NCBI GenBank assembly: GCA_029938985.1
Contig: JAOZTW010000052.1
Span: 1 to 14,531 of the forward strand
Reading direction: 5' to 3'
From: Bacteroidales bacterium
Lineage (GTDB): Bacteria; Bacteroidota; Bacteroidia; Bacteroidales; JAOZQN01
DNA length: 14,531 nt
Position 1 is the stretch's first letter. Each line of letters starts with the position of its first letter. A model generated the notes under the pieces. That model saw only the letters and a program-made list of their open reading frames with translations. It was not told the DNA's origin and searched no databases. Both the position numbers and the translations under genes were made by a program. Shown piece by piece: positions 6,301-14,453 of this stretch.

Positions 6301-8037
6301 TTATTTTAAAACATTTTCAAATTTAGCAATAATTTGACTTGCATCGTTGTAGGTGTCTTGCAGAGAATTGTTTTCTAACGTTGGTGCATATTTAGCAAAT
6401 TCACAATTATTAATAATCTTTATAAATTCGTCTGAAATATTTTTTTCAATACCTTTATTTTCAAGTGTTTCAATAGCAATTTCTCTTGTTAATTTTGATT
6501 TTGGAATAGTTAATTTATCACTCAAATATCCCCACAACGCTTTAGTTATTTCTTCAAAAAATAGCTCTTTATTGTTTTCTGTAAGATGTTTTTTTGATAG
6601 TTTTAATCTTTTTTGCGAAATTTTATTTGCTTGTTTATTATTAAATAAATCTGTATTTGCTCGTAATGCTAATTGTTTGCGACGTATAAAAACAATTATT
6701 AGAAATAATATTAATGGAATTATTAATAATAAATAAAATTTTGTTGTGCCAAACAAAATATTGTCTTTAGTTTTTAGTTTAAAACTATCTTGAATAATAA
6801 AATGAATATCCGAACCAAGTTTTTCAACATTATTATTAAATGCCATGTAATTACTTGTGCTGTCGGCAGTACCACTTACAATAATTTTATATTCTTCTGT
6901 TTTGAGTGTCGTATATTTTTCTGTTTTTGAGTTAAAAAAAGAAAACTCCAATGCAGGAATTTTGAATTCACCAGGTCCTCGTGGTATATACGAAAACTCG
7001 TAGGTAATACTTCCATTAATTCCTGAGGCAGAATGTTTGTAGTTGTTATTGTCCTTAACTTCAAGTATTTCAAAAGAGTTTGGTATTTCAAATTCATTTA
7101 TTTCAAACATTCCAAAGTTGCCATTTCCCGAAACTTTAACTTTAATTGTTATTGCAGAATTAACCTGCACATTGGTTTGATTAATCTCTGATTTAAAAGT
7201 AAATTCTCCAACAGCTCCCGAAAATTTATTTGGTTTTCCTGCTGTTGGTAATGGTTTTACTATTATTGTTTTGGGTGAACAGGTTGCAATTTTTCGCTCA
7301 GACGCAAAGCCCCATCTGTCGGTTAATATACATGTAAAACTATAAGGTTCAATTACTAATTTGCCTGTTTTTTGAGGGAAAAGCATTTTTTGTTGAACAA
7401 ATGCTACAAGATATTGTTTATTATTTAGACTTGTTTCTTTAAATTGAGTGTTTTTTGGAGCTCTTAATTCATGCGTCCAAAAACCTTCAAAGGTGGGAAA
7501 TTTAACATCAGCAAAATCGCCAACATAATAGCGAGAAAATATTTTGGCATTACTTACAATTAGCTCGCCAACATAAGCTTCCGTTTTTGTAAAAGTGAAA
7601 GCAACAAATAAGTCACTATTATTTCCTTTTGAAACATTGGTCGCAGTCTCAGCTTTACCTACATTAATAACAACATTATTTGAATTATATGTTTTACCTT
7701 TTGCTTTTGTAGATGCAGATTTTATAGGATAAGTTCCCGCTTTTTTTGCAGATAAGGTTACTATCCAGGTTTTTACAGTTTCTTTCTTTGTTACATATTT
7801 TCCATTTTCATAAACAGTAGAACTGCTCGAACTATAAAAATTTGTAATGTTTAAAGCATCAAAACCATTAAAGGCTGGTGCATTAAAAACATTGGAATTA
7901 GCATTAATCAGTTTGTATTCTATATTAAAACGTTGTCCAACTTTCACCTTTTTTGGTGCTACTGCAACAAATTCAATTTTTTGAGCAAAAATTAAATTGC
8001 ACAACAATATTAAAATTATTGTATATATTGTTTTCAT
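6301..8037 (-). CDS. batD: BatD, aerotolerance protein
   Basis: The protein has 578 residues, with a signal peptide at 1-18 (ending LIFA-Q), a long periplasmic region of immunoglobulin-like beta domains (about 20-430), one membrane segment at about 434-451 ended by RRK, and a cytoplasmic tail to 578. Sequence features such as the N-terminal VAPKKVKVGQRFNIEYKLIN, the central FVQQKMLFPQKTGKLVIEP and YIPRGPGEFKIPALEFSFFN are typical of BatD. BatD is a component of the Bacteroides aerotolerance system; its biochemical role is unresolved, and a scaffold for the VWA proteins BatA and BatB is likely. It is separated from batC by 373 bp carrying an octamer repeat array, so it may be transcribed separately or depend on read-through. 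The start is set by the signal peptide. Confidence 0.9.
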   Translation of the reverse strand: MKTIYTIILILLCNLIFAQKIEFVAVAPKKVKVGQRFNIEYKLINANSNVFNAPAFNGFDALNITNFYSSSSSTVYENGKYVTKKETVKTWIVTLSAKKAGTYPIKSASTKAKGKTYNSNNVVINVGKAETATNVSKGNNSDLFVAFTFTKTEAYVGELIVSNAKIFSRYYVGDFADVKFPTFEGFWTHELRAPKNTQFKETSLNNKQYLVAFVQQKMLFPQKTGKLVIEPYSFTCILTDRWGFASERKIATCSPKTIIVKPLPTAGKPNKFSGAVGEFTFKSEINQTNVQVNSAITIKVKVSGNGNFGMFEINEFEIPNSFEILEVKDNNNYKHSASGINGSITYEFSYIPRGPGEFKIPALEFSFFNSKTEKYTTLKTEEYKIIVSGTADSTSNYMAFNNNVEKLGSDIHFIIQDSFKLKTKDNILFGTTKFYLLLIIPLILFLIIVFIRRKQLALRANTDLFNNKQANKISQKRLKLSKKHLTENNKELFFEEITKALWGYLSDKLTIPKSKLTREIAIETLENKGIEKNISDEFIKIINNCEFAKYAPTLENNSLQDTYNDASQIIAKFENVLK

Positions 8038-8132
8038 AATTAAATATCAATTTTGCTGTAATATTATTATTCTTATATTTTAAGGGTTAGATAGATAAAT
8101 CAAGACGTATTATTGTAAAACTTGTAGTTGCT

Positions 8133-8204
8133 CTGTAGTTGCAGTTGAGTGGCTTTGCTTTAATATCATTTTACTCAAAATAAAGCTAAGAGTTGCAACT
8201 ACAG
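8133..8204. repeat. Imperfect inverted repeat between batC and batD
   Basis: Arms CTGTAGTTGCA (8133-8143) and TGCAACTACAG (8194-8204) are perfectly complementary over 11 bp, and the loop contains further complementary pieces (GCTTTA near 8156-8161 and TAAAGC near 8181-8186). A third partial copy, GTAGTTGC, lies at 8124-8131. It could be a transcript-processing or termination hairpin upstream of batD, or a remnant palindromic repeat. Confidence 0.55.
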
Positions 8205-8295
8205 TAAACCTTGTTATATTAAACATAGTTAAGTACCTATACAAAAGCTTTTTACATATTTGTATTTCTTTAATCAACAGATTTATAATAACATA

Positions 8296-8387
8296 ATTGT
8301 ATCATTGTATCATTGTATCATTGAACCATTGATATAATTGTATCATTGAACCATTGAATAATTGAACCATTGAATAATTGTATCATT
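8296..8387. repeat. Octamer tandem repeat array
   Basis: Eleven head-to-tail units of 8 bp (one of 9 bp), all beginning ATTG, are followed by a partial ATT. The order is ATTGTATC three times, ATTGAACC, ATTGATATA, ATTGTATC, ATTGAACC, ATTGAATA, ATTGAACC, ATTGAATA, ATTGTATC. The three main variants alternate in the second half, which suggests duplication of a 16-bp unit. The array starts 24 bp beyond the batC stop. Slippage could make its length variable between strains. Confidence 0.9.
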
Positions 8388-8410
8388 CCTTATATTTTTT
8401 TAATAACCTC

Positions 8411-9403
8411 CTACCAATTTTTTTCTTTGGTTCTCTGTTTTGCTTTTTGTTTCATTTGAACTTTTTTGTGTGTCTCTTTATCTTTTTCGTCTATCATATT
8501 CAACAATCTTTTTGCGTCTTCTTCCGAAATAGAGTACATTTGTTGAGCCTCTTCGCTGTCTGGAGTTCCATCGCCATCAGAGTCAAGGTCTTTATAATCT
8601 GGTGTTCCATCGCCATCTGTATCTTGCGGATTTTCGGGGTCTGCTCCTGCTTCTTTACTGTCAGGAATGCCATCGTTGTCAGAATCAACATCGTTATAAT
8701 TTGGCGAACCATCGTTATCGGTGTCAGGTGGTTTGTTGTCTTGTTGTTCTTTTTCTACCTCATCGGGTATTCCATCTCCATCGGTGTCTTTTTTGTCTCC
8801 TTCATTGTTTTCCTTGTTCTCATTATTTTTATCATCTTCGTTGTTCTCATCGTCTTCATTTTCTTCGTTATTTTTGTCATCTTTATTGTCTTTGTTATCT
8901 TGATTCTCCTCATTTTGTTGTTGCTGTTGTTGCAATTGTTCTAAAAGATTTTGAGTAAAAACATAATTATATTTTGCTTCTTTATCTTTTGCATTATTTT
9001 TTATAGCATTTTTAAAAGACTCCTTAGCTTCTTCTAATTTTTTTATTGCATTCTCCAAATCTTGTTTACCAATTAATTCTTCACCTTCTTTAAACTGACA
9101 ATTTCCAACATTATAATACAGTTCCGATAATTTTGTTTTATCAGTTTCTTCTGAAAGCAGTTTTGTAAATTGTTCTTGTGCTTTAGCAAATTTATTTTGT
9201 TTATAAAGTGCATCACCAAGATCAAATATTGCAATATCTGATACTGGATTTTCGTTCACCGCTTTTTGAAATTCTACTTCTGCATCAGCATATTTTCCTT
9301 TACTATAATAACTGTTTCCTTTTCTTATATAAGAATTTTCTTTTTGAGAAAAAGAATACATCGTACTTGTTATCAGTAATATTATAAGAATTATTTTTTT
9401 CAT
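8411..9403 (-). CDS. batC: BatC, TPR protein with thrombospondin type 3-like insert
   Basis: The protein has 330 residues. A signal peptide (1-19, ending FS-Q) is followed by TPR repeats at about 22-150, including SYIRKGNSYYSKGKYADAEV and ELYYNVGNCQFKEGEELIGK. A poly-Gln stretch (157-163) leads into a linker of Asn, Asp, Glu and Lys (164-205). Residues 206-285 carry five calcium-binding DxDxDGxxD-type loops, at 206, 227, 240, 261 and 274 (for example DTDGDGIPDE). The C-terminus, SISEEDAKRLLNMIDEKDKE then a basic tail ending KEKNW, resembles the conserved end of BatC. The TPR, linker and C-terminal parts fit BatC; the calcium-loop segment is an extra insertion. The gene starts 15 bp after rtcB. 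Binding of calcium in the periplasm is likely; the effect on the Bat complex is unknown. Confidence 0.88.
   Translation of the reverse strand: MKKIILIILLITSTMYSFSQKENSYIRKGNSYYSKGKYADAEVEFQKAVNENPVSDIAIFDLGDALYKQNKFAKAQEQFTKLLSEETDKTKLSELYYNVGNCQFKEGEELIGKQDLENAIKKLEEAKESFKNAIKNNAKDKEAKYNYVFTQNLLEQLQQQQQQNEENQDNKDNKDDKNNEENEDDENNEDDKNNENKENNEGDKKDTDGDGIPDEVEKEQQDNKPPDTDNDGSPNYNDVDSDNDGIPDSKEAGADPENPQDTDGDGTPDYKDLDSDGDGTPDSEEAQQMYSISEEDAKRLLNMIDEKDKETHKKVQMKQKAKQRTKEKNW
8549..8788 (-). repeat. In-frame calcium-loop repeats inside batC
   Basis: The DNA encodes five thrombospondin type 3-like loops. Two 75-bp blocks, 8651-8725 and 8549-8623, encode parallel 25-residue units (DTDNDGSPNYNDVDSDNDGI and onward, DTDGDGTPDYKDLDSDGDGT and onward) with a period of 102 bp. 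The blocks are related at DNA level but not identical, which indicates an internal duplication of some age. Confidence 0.85.
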
Positions 9404-9418
9404 AAAAATTATTTTAAC

Positions 9419-10588
9419 TTACCCTTTTATAACTGCCAGTGGTTTTAGTTCAACAACAATATCCACTAAATCTTTTTGATTTTCCATTACAATATCAATA
9501 TTTTTGTAAGCCCCTGGTGCTTCGTCCAAATCGCTTTTATTTCTTATTGCATGTATTATACCTTTTTTATTGAGAGCCGCAATTTCTGATTTTAAATCAA
9601 GAGTTCTTTGTGCTTGTTTGCGTCCCATCAAACGACCAGCTCCATGCGAACAACTTTTAAAACTTTGTTCATTTCCTTTGCCCTTAACTATATAACTTTT
9701 TGTACCTTGCGAGCCGGGAATAATACCAATTTCTCCCACTTTTGCACTTGTAGCACCTTTGCGATGCACAATAACATTTTCGCCAAAATGATTTTCCCAG
9801 CTTGCATAATTGTGAGCAATATTTACAAATTGAAGTTCGTTAAAACGTTCTCCAAACTCTTCGGTAAAAGCTTTTTGAATATTAATCATCATTAATTTTC
9901 TGTTTGAAAAAGCAAACTCAACACAATAATTCATTTCTTTCATATAATTTTTTGCCTCCTTATGTTCAATAGGAAGAAAAGCCAAATCTTGTTTTGCAGG
10001 CACTGACGTGTACCATCTCTCATTCAGGCTTTTAGCAATTTTATTATAATGATTGGCTACTTTATAGCCCAAGTTTCTGCTACCCGAATGAATCATAATC
10101 CAAACATGCCCATCAGAACCTTTTTGTATTTCAATAAAATGATTTCCTCCGCCAAGTGTACCAACTTGTTTTTGTGCGGCAATCAGTTGTTTTTCAACAA
10201 TACCGTTTTTAAGAATAAGTTCTTCTGAAGGCATAAAATTTTTATTTTGTGCTTTATCATGATGATTAAAACCCAGAGGTGTGTATTCTCTAATTCGTTT
10301 CATTATATTTTTCAACGATTTAGTTGAAATATCAGTCAACGAAGTCTTTACGGCACACATTCCGCAACCTATATCAACTCCAACTGCATTTGGTATAACA
10401 ACTGCTTTGGTTGCAAGCACGCCTCCAATTGGCATTCCGTAACCTACGTGGCTGTCAGGCATTAAGGCTACATGTTTGAATATAAAAGGCAGATTAGCAA
10501 GATTTTTAGCTTGCGAAATTGCTTCTTCTTCAATATCTGTTAACCACATTTTAATTGGTTTTTTTTCTGTACTTATTACTTGTTTCAT
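9419..10588 (-). CDS. rtcB: RNA-splicing ligase RtcB
   Basis: RtcB joins RNA 2',3'-cyclic phosphate (or 3'-phosphate) and 5'-OH ends using GTP and Mn2+, in RNA repair in the cytoplasm. The protein has 389 residues, close to the usual short bacterial form. Metal and active-site residues are all visible: VDIGCG with C75, GGGNH with H150, MIHSGSR with H167, NIAHN with H259, and CSHGAGR with H315, the histidine that is guanylylated in characterised RtcB. It therefore looks catalytically intact. It lies between batB (77 bp upstream) and batC (15 bp downstream), all on the same strand, so cotranscription with batC is likely. No archease or RtcA/RtcR gene is nearby. A functional link with the Bat proteins is not established. 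Confidence 0.96.
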   Translation of the reverse strand: MKQVISTEKKPIKMWLTDIEEEAISQAKNLANLPFIFKHVALMPDSHVGYGMPIGGVLATKAVVIPNAVGVDIGCGMCAVKTSLTDISTKSLKNIMKRIREYTPLGFNHHDKAQNKNFMPSEELILKNGIVEKQLIAAQKQVGTLGGGNHFIEIQKGSDGHVWIMIHSGSRNLGYKVANHYNKIAKSLNERWYTSVPAKQDLAFLPIEHKEAKNYMKEMNYCVEFAFSNRKLMMINIQKAFTEEFGERFNELQFVNIAHNYASWENHFGENVIVHRKGATSAKVGEIGIIPGSQGTKSYIVKGKGNEQSFKSCSHGAGRLMGRKQAQRTLDLKSEIAALNKKGIIHAIRNKSDLDEAPGAYKNIDIVMENQKDLVDIVVELKPLAVIKG

Positions 10589-10665
10589 TTATTTAAAATT
10601 TTGAAATTCAATCATTTGCTTATGCGAAGAAATTTTTAATGCCTTAGCTATTAATTGCGTTTTTT

Positions 10666-11697
10666 TTAATCAAAAAATTTAATTTTACTTAACCATTTAT
10701 TTTTTCTATCTAAAATAAAAATATTTATTATTAATAAAATAAATGCAATCAAAATAAAAAACTGGAATTTATCATCATATTCTTCGTAAGTTGTTATTTC
10801 TCCTGTTTCAGCTTTATCTATTTGTTCAAAAATAATGTTCAACGAATTACTATTAGAATTAGCATCAATAAAAGCTCCCTTACCAGCTATTGCAATTTCC
10901 TCTAACATTTCTCTATTTAGCTTACTAACAACAAATTCTCCTTTTTTATCTCTTAAATAGGTTAACGGTTTTTTAGGGTCTGGTACTGGACTTCCTGTAA
11001 CAGACCCAATTCCGATTGTATGCACCATAATTCCTTTGCCGCCAACGCTTTCAGCAATATTATCAGCATTTCCTTCATGATTTTCGCCATCCGAAATTAT
11101 TATAATAGATTTATTTCCATTATCATTGGGCGGAAACGAAGCGGTTGCCAATTTTATAGCCTCACCAATTGCTGTACCTTGAGCGGAAATAAAACCAGGT
11201 TCAATTGATTTTACAATTAATTTTACGCTTTTATAATCCATAGTTAAAGGAGCTTGCGTATAAGCTTCTCCTGCAAAAACTATTAATCCTATTTTGTCTG
11301 ATTTATAATTATCTACAATTCTATTAATAATATTTTTTGCTTTATCAAGTCTATTTCGTTTTTCGCCTTTCTCTTTGGCAAGCATACTGTTAGAAATATC
11401 TAATGCAATAATAATTTCTGCACCTTTATTTTTCACTTCTTTTAATTTAGAGCCAAACTGAGGACGAGCTATTGCCAAGATAACAAAACTTAAAGTCAAC
11501 ATTGATAATACAAATTTTAAAATAGGTCTAAAAGTTGATTTGTAAGGCATTAAATTTTTAACAAATTTATAATTACCAAATTTTCGTATTGCTTTATTTT
11601 TACTATTTGTAGTAAGTACAAAAATAAAAATAAGTATTAAAATGAAAAAAAGTCCGTACAAATATTCTTTATTTTCAAAATGAAATCCTTGAAACAT
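10666..11697 (-). CDS. batB: BatB, membrane-anchored VWA protein
   Basis: The protein has 343 residues, with membrane segments at about 10-28 and 58-77 (ending ALARPQ-like AIARPQ), a VWA domain at about 93-295, and a third membrane segment at about 314-332. The metal-ion-dependent adhesion site is complete: D100-x-S102-x-S104 (DISNS), T175 in AQGTAIG, and D203 in ISDGENHEG. This arrangement, two N-terminal helices then a VWA and a final helix, is standard for BatA and BatB. It follows batA by 89 bp and precedes rtcB. The distinction of BatB from BatA rests on gene order. VWA domains bind partners through a metal, and BatA and BatB probably interact in the membrane complex. Confidence 0.88.
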   Translation of the reverse strand: MFQGFHFENKEYLYGLFFILILIFIFVLTTNSKNKAIRKFGNYKFVKNLMPYKSTFRPILKFVLSMLTLSFVILAIARPQFGSKLKEVKNKGAEIIIALDISNSMLAKEKGEKRNRLDKAKNIINRIVDNYKSDKIGLIVFAGEAYTQAPLTMDYKSVKLIVKSIEPGFISAQGTAIGEAIKLATASFPPNDNGNKSIIIISDGENHEGNADNIAESVGGKGIMVHTIGIGSVTGSPVPDPKKPLTYLRDKKGEFVVSKLNREMLEEIAIAGKGAFIDANSNSNSLNIIFEQIDKAETGEITTYEEYDDKFQFFILIAFILLIINIFILDRKNKWLSKIKFFD

Positions 11698-11786
11698 TGT
11701 TTTTTATTTTTTATTTTTAAAGTTAAAAAAAATTTATAAATAATTGAAATTTAAACTGTAAACCAATTCTTAATTTCTAATTACTT

Positions 11787-12776
11787 TTATGGTATTGTTT
11801 GAAAAACTGTATTTTTTAGCAAAACATTAATAATAAGCAAAAGTGCGGCAAGCAAAGCAAATGGTAAATATTTGTCATCATAATTAGTAATAATATCAGA
11901 TTCAATTTCCATTTTTTCTAATTTATCAATTTCTTTATAAATATCAATAAGCGTTTGCTGGTCTGTTGCTCTAAAATACTTTCCTTCAGTTTTTTCTGCT
12001 ATTTTAATCAAAGTACTTTCGTCTATTTGTACTTCTTGCTGCATATATTGAACGCCCAAAAGTGTTTGAACAGGATATGGAGCATATCCATTTTTTCCTA
12101 TTCCAATAGTATAAACTCTAACTCCAAGAGTAACAGCAATATCAGCGGCAGTTAAGGGAGCAATATTTCCCACATTGTTTACACCGTCGGTTAATAAAAT
12201 TACCACTTTACTTTTGCTCTTACTGTCTTTTAAGCGAGAGAGTGCGTTTGCAAGTCCAAGTCCAACTGCTGTACCGTCTTCTACCATTCCTACTTCTAAT
12301 GTTAGAAGTAAATTAATTAATGCTGCGTGGTCAGATGTTAGTGGACATTGCGTAAAACTTTCGCCACTAAAAACCACCAAGCCAATTCTATCCGAGGGGT
12401 GTCCTGAGATAAATTCAATAGCAACCGCCTTTGCTGCTTCTAAACGATTTGGGTCAAAATCTTTAGCCAACATACTACTCGAAACATCTATTGCCATCAC
12501 AATATCAATGCCTTCGGTTGTGTTGTCGGTAACACTTATTTTTTGAGGTCGTGCCAAAATAACCACAAGAAAAAATATTACTAACAAGTTGAAGACAAAC
12601 ATTATATGCCTTAAATAAGCCTTTATACTGTTTCTGGAATTGGCAAAAGATAAACCAGTTGAAATTTTCAAAGTTGGATTATTACCAAATGTTTTCCAAA
12701 CATACCAAGCCGTTATTGGTATCAAAATTAATAGCAACCACAATAATTTTGGATTTGCAAGTTCTACATCAAACAT
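11787..12776 (-). CDS. batA: BatA, membrane-anchored VWA protein
   Basis: The protein has 329 residues, with membrane segments at about 10-28 and 58-76 (followed by LARPQ), a VWA domain from about 88 to 290, and a C-terminal membrane segment at about 303-321. The metal site is complete: D97-x-S99-x-S101 (DVSSS), T170 in EDGTAVG and D197 in LTDGVNN. FSGESFTQCPLTSDH at 136-150 is a typical BatA segment. It starts 3 bp after the stop of the BatD/DUF4381-like gene, so the two are almost certainly cotranscribed. In other Bacteroidota a MoxR ATPase and a DUF58 protein precede this pair; they are not in this window. Naming as BatA follows position as the first VWA gene. Confidence 0.9.
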   Translation of the reverse strand: MFDVELANPKLLWLLLILIPITAWYVWKTFGNNPTLKISTGLSFANSRNSIKAYLRHIMFVFNLLVIFFLVVILARPQKISVTDNTTEGIDIVMAIDVSSSMLAKDFDPNRLEAAKAVAIEFISGHPSDRIGLVVFSGESFTQCPLTSDHAALINLLLTLEVGMVEDGTAVGLGLANALSRLKDSKSKSKVVILLTDGVNNVGNIAPLTAADIAVTLGVRVYTIGIGKNGYAPYPVQTLLGVQYMQQEVQIDESTLIKIAEKTEGKYFRATDQQTLIDIYKEIDKLEKMEIESDIITNYDDKYLPFALLAALLLIINVLLKNTVFQTIP

Positions 12777-12779
12777 AAT

Positions 12780-13760
12780 TTATTTTTTTAATTCTTTATT
12801 CTTAATTTTTGTTTTATTTACAAAATAAAAAGCGTTTTCCATGTTCAAATCATTATCGCTTTGCATTGGTCTGTGTTTTGCAAATTTTGCAAGGTCAGCC
12901 CAATTTAGAATTTGTTTTAATTTTTCTAATGTCTTGTTATTTACTATATTATTAGATTTAACACTAAATAAAATTTCCGAAGATGTTCGTTCAAGTGCTG
13001 GTATTTGAAAGCGTTCTTCAATATAAAGTCTAACAATATTTGTAAGTTCGGTATAATATTCTTTAACTTTATCTTGCTCCAATAATTTTTTATTTTTCAA
13101 TTTATTAAGACTTTTTATTGCTGTTATATGTGGTGGAATTTTTGGTTTTTCAATTACCACTATAGGTTTGTTTTTCTTTAATCTAATAATAATAAAAACA
13201 AGCAATAGAATTATAATTATTGATAACAAAATAATTATTACATACCATTTATACAAATTCCAAAATTCAGCAAAAGTCCATGGAGTGTTTTTTGGCGATT
13301 TAATTTCAAAAATAGGAAATTGCTGAGTAGTATCTAATTTAGCGACTGTTGCGGAGTCTAACTGTATCATTATTACTCTCAAAAACAACTCGTTGCTCAA
13401 CAAAGTGTCGTTGTTTACCAAAAATTGGAACGGTGGAATATTAAAAACACTGTCGGTAAAACCTAAAATTTTCTCAGGAAAAGCAATAATTTCATATTTT
13501 TGAGACAAAACCACATTTGGCGAATTTTGTAGAGTGTCAACAGGTTTTTTACTAATTATTTCAAAATCGTTTGTTATTTTTTCCTCCAAAATAGGAAAAA
13601 CTACATGTACATTATTATTGTATTCTGCCAAAAATTGCAACTCTACAGGATTGCCAATTTCTACAATATTAGTATCTAATTTTGCTACAACTCTCACACC
13701 CTGAGCATTTGCCCAAAAGCTTAAGATTGATAAAATTGATATAAAAAATATTTTTTTCAT
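12780..13760 (-). CDS. BatD/DUF4381-like membrane protein upstream of batA
   Basis: The protein has 326 residues. It has a signal peptide at 1-19 (ending ANA-Q), a periplasmic beta domain (about 20-160) that resembles a single BatD-type immunoglobulin domain (VEIGNPVELQFLAEYNNN), one strong membrane segment at 173-193 followed by RLKKNK, and a helical cytoplasmic part containing YYTELTNIVRLYIEERFQIP and ERTSSEIL, as in DUF4381 proteins. In Bacteroidota such a gene commonly sits between DUF58 and batA, which is its place here except that DUF58 is missing. It is the first gene of the Bat run in this window and overlaps nothing upstream. It probably assembles with BatA and BatB; its function is not known in detail. 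Confidence 0.82.
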   Translation of the reverse strand: MKKIFFISILSILSFWANAQGVRVVAKLDTNIVEIGNPVELQFLAEYNNNVHVVFPILEEKITNDFEIISKKPVDTLQNSPNVVLSQKYEIIAFPEKILGFTDSVFNIPPFQFLVNNDTLLSNELFLRVIMIQLDSATVAKLDTTQQFPIFEIKSPKNTPWTFAEFWNLYKWYVIIILLSIIIILLLVFIIIRLKKNKPIVVIEKPKIPPHITAIKSLNKLKNKKLLEQDKVKEYYTELTNIVRLYIEERFQIPALERTSSEILFSVKSNNIVNNKTLEKLKQILNWADLAKFAKHRPMQSDNDLNMENAFYFVNKTKIKNKELKK

Positions 13761-13827
13761 TTAATAAATAATTTACTTTTTTGTTAATTTAATATCTCTG
13801 ATAGCCAATTTTTTAAAATATATTTTC

Positions 13828-13862
13828 GATAAACAATAAAACCAGAGTTTTTATTATTTATC
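13828..13862 (-). terminator. Hairpin after the orphan nuclease-like gene
   Basis: Arms GATAAACAATAAAA (13828-13841) and TTTTATTATTTATC (13849-13862) pair over 14 bp with one mismatch that becomes a G-U wobble in minus-strand RNA. The loop is 7 nt. It lies 25 bp after the stop of the gene at 13888. No long U-run follows on the minus strand, so it is a weak terminator or a structured 5' leader of the Bat transcript. Confidence 0.45.
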
Positions 13863-13887
13863 TTTTCTATTAGCTTTTTTATTTCTA

Positions 13888-14424
13888 TTATCGAGTAACA
13901 TAAATTCTTAAATCTACTTTTCCTACAGACTTACCAAACCCTTTGTGAAAGAACCTAATACCGCTTAATTCTCGTTCAGAAGGCTTGCTTCTTGAAGAAA
14001 CCTTTCTGTCGAAAAGAACAGATATAATATTAAAACCTTTTATGTCAACATTATAATAAGACATGAATATTTTCCTTAAATATTCTATAAAAGCATAGCC
14101 ATTTTTAAACTTTTGAGAAATACCAGAAGTTTTATTTGATTTTAATTCTATTAAAAAAATACAATTTTTCTTTCTTACTTTACAAAAAACAATAGCATCA
14201 CAAGCTCTTTTAAGTTCACCACTTCTGATTAGATTACCAGTAAAAAGGTAGTCTCTCACATCTAATTTGATAGCACCATAAAATTCTGAAAATCCAGTAA
14301 GTTTAACTCCTTGTAGTTCATAGGAATTAAAATTGTCTGGCTCTTCTATAAGCACAGTAGTTGTTGTTGTAGTAATATGTGCAATATTTTCTATTGAGAG
14401 TCTTAGTGCATCGGCAATATTCAT
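13888..14424 (-). CDS. Orphan protein with PD-(D/E)XK-like nuclease signature
   Basis: The protein has 178 residues and I do not recognise it as a named family. The core RACDAIVFCKVRKKN then CIFLIELKSNKT places D76, E93 and K95 in a D-x16-E-x-K pattern between predicted beta strands, the hallmark of PD-(D/E)XK nuclease folds. Q104 and Y110, followed by a helix (YAFIEYLRKIF), may be the helical motif seen after ExK in many of these enzymes. Residues 18-23 are a run of six Thr. There is no signal peptide or membrane segment. It has no obvious methyltransferase or helicase partner in the window and is bordered by a hairpin repeat upstream. A nuclease or DNA-binding role is inferred from this signature alone. 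Confidence 0.6.
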   Translation of the reverse strand: MNIADALRLSIENIAHITTTTTTVLIEEPDNFNSYELQGVKLTGFSEFYGAIKLDVRDYLFTGNLIRSGELKRACDAIVFCKVRKKNCIFLIELKSNKTSGISQKFKNGYAFIEYLRKIFMSYYNVDIKGFNIISVLFDRKVSSRSKPSERELSGIRFFHKGFGKSVGKVDLRIYVTR

Positions 14425-14453
14425 ATCTTATATTTTTTTATTTGATTAGTTGG

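Larger units (their letters stand above)
8038..8410. other. Long batC-batD intergenic region
   Basis: This is the longest gap inside the Bat region. It contains an imperfect hairpin at 8133-8204 and the octamer repeat array at 8296-8387. No coding sequence is visible, and no match to the Bacteroidota promoter core TAnnTTTG was found on the minus strand. Other gaps between the bat genes are 3-89 bp, so this one is exceptional. Confidence 0.7.

Noticed and set aside
6876..7097. Second open frame within batD suggesting a frameshift
   Set aside because: The batD frame is continuous from signal peptide to C-terminal tail without a break, so the other frame is incidental.
8296..8387. Possible CRISPR array
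   Set aside because: Units are 8 bp and contiguous with no spacers, so it is a simple tandem repeat.
8378..8958. Long plus-strand open frames opposite batC
   Set aside because: They are the complement of the Asp/Asn/Glu-rich repeats, which gives runs of Val, Ile, Phe and Leu or of Ser, Leu, His and Cys. The batC frame has clear TPR and BatC motifs.
12175..12546. Plus-strand open frame opposite batA
   Set aside because: It is antisense to the VWA domain, has no recognisable motif, and lies wholly within a well-supported gene.
14354..14374. Trinucleotide microsatellite encoding six Thr in the nuclease-like gene
   Set aside because: The codons are mixed and the run is short, so there is no good sign of slippage-based switching.
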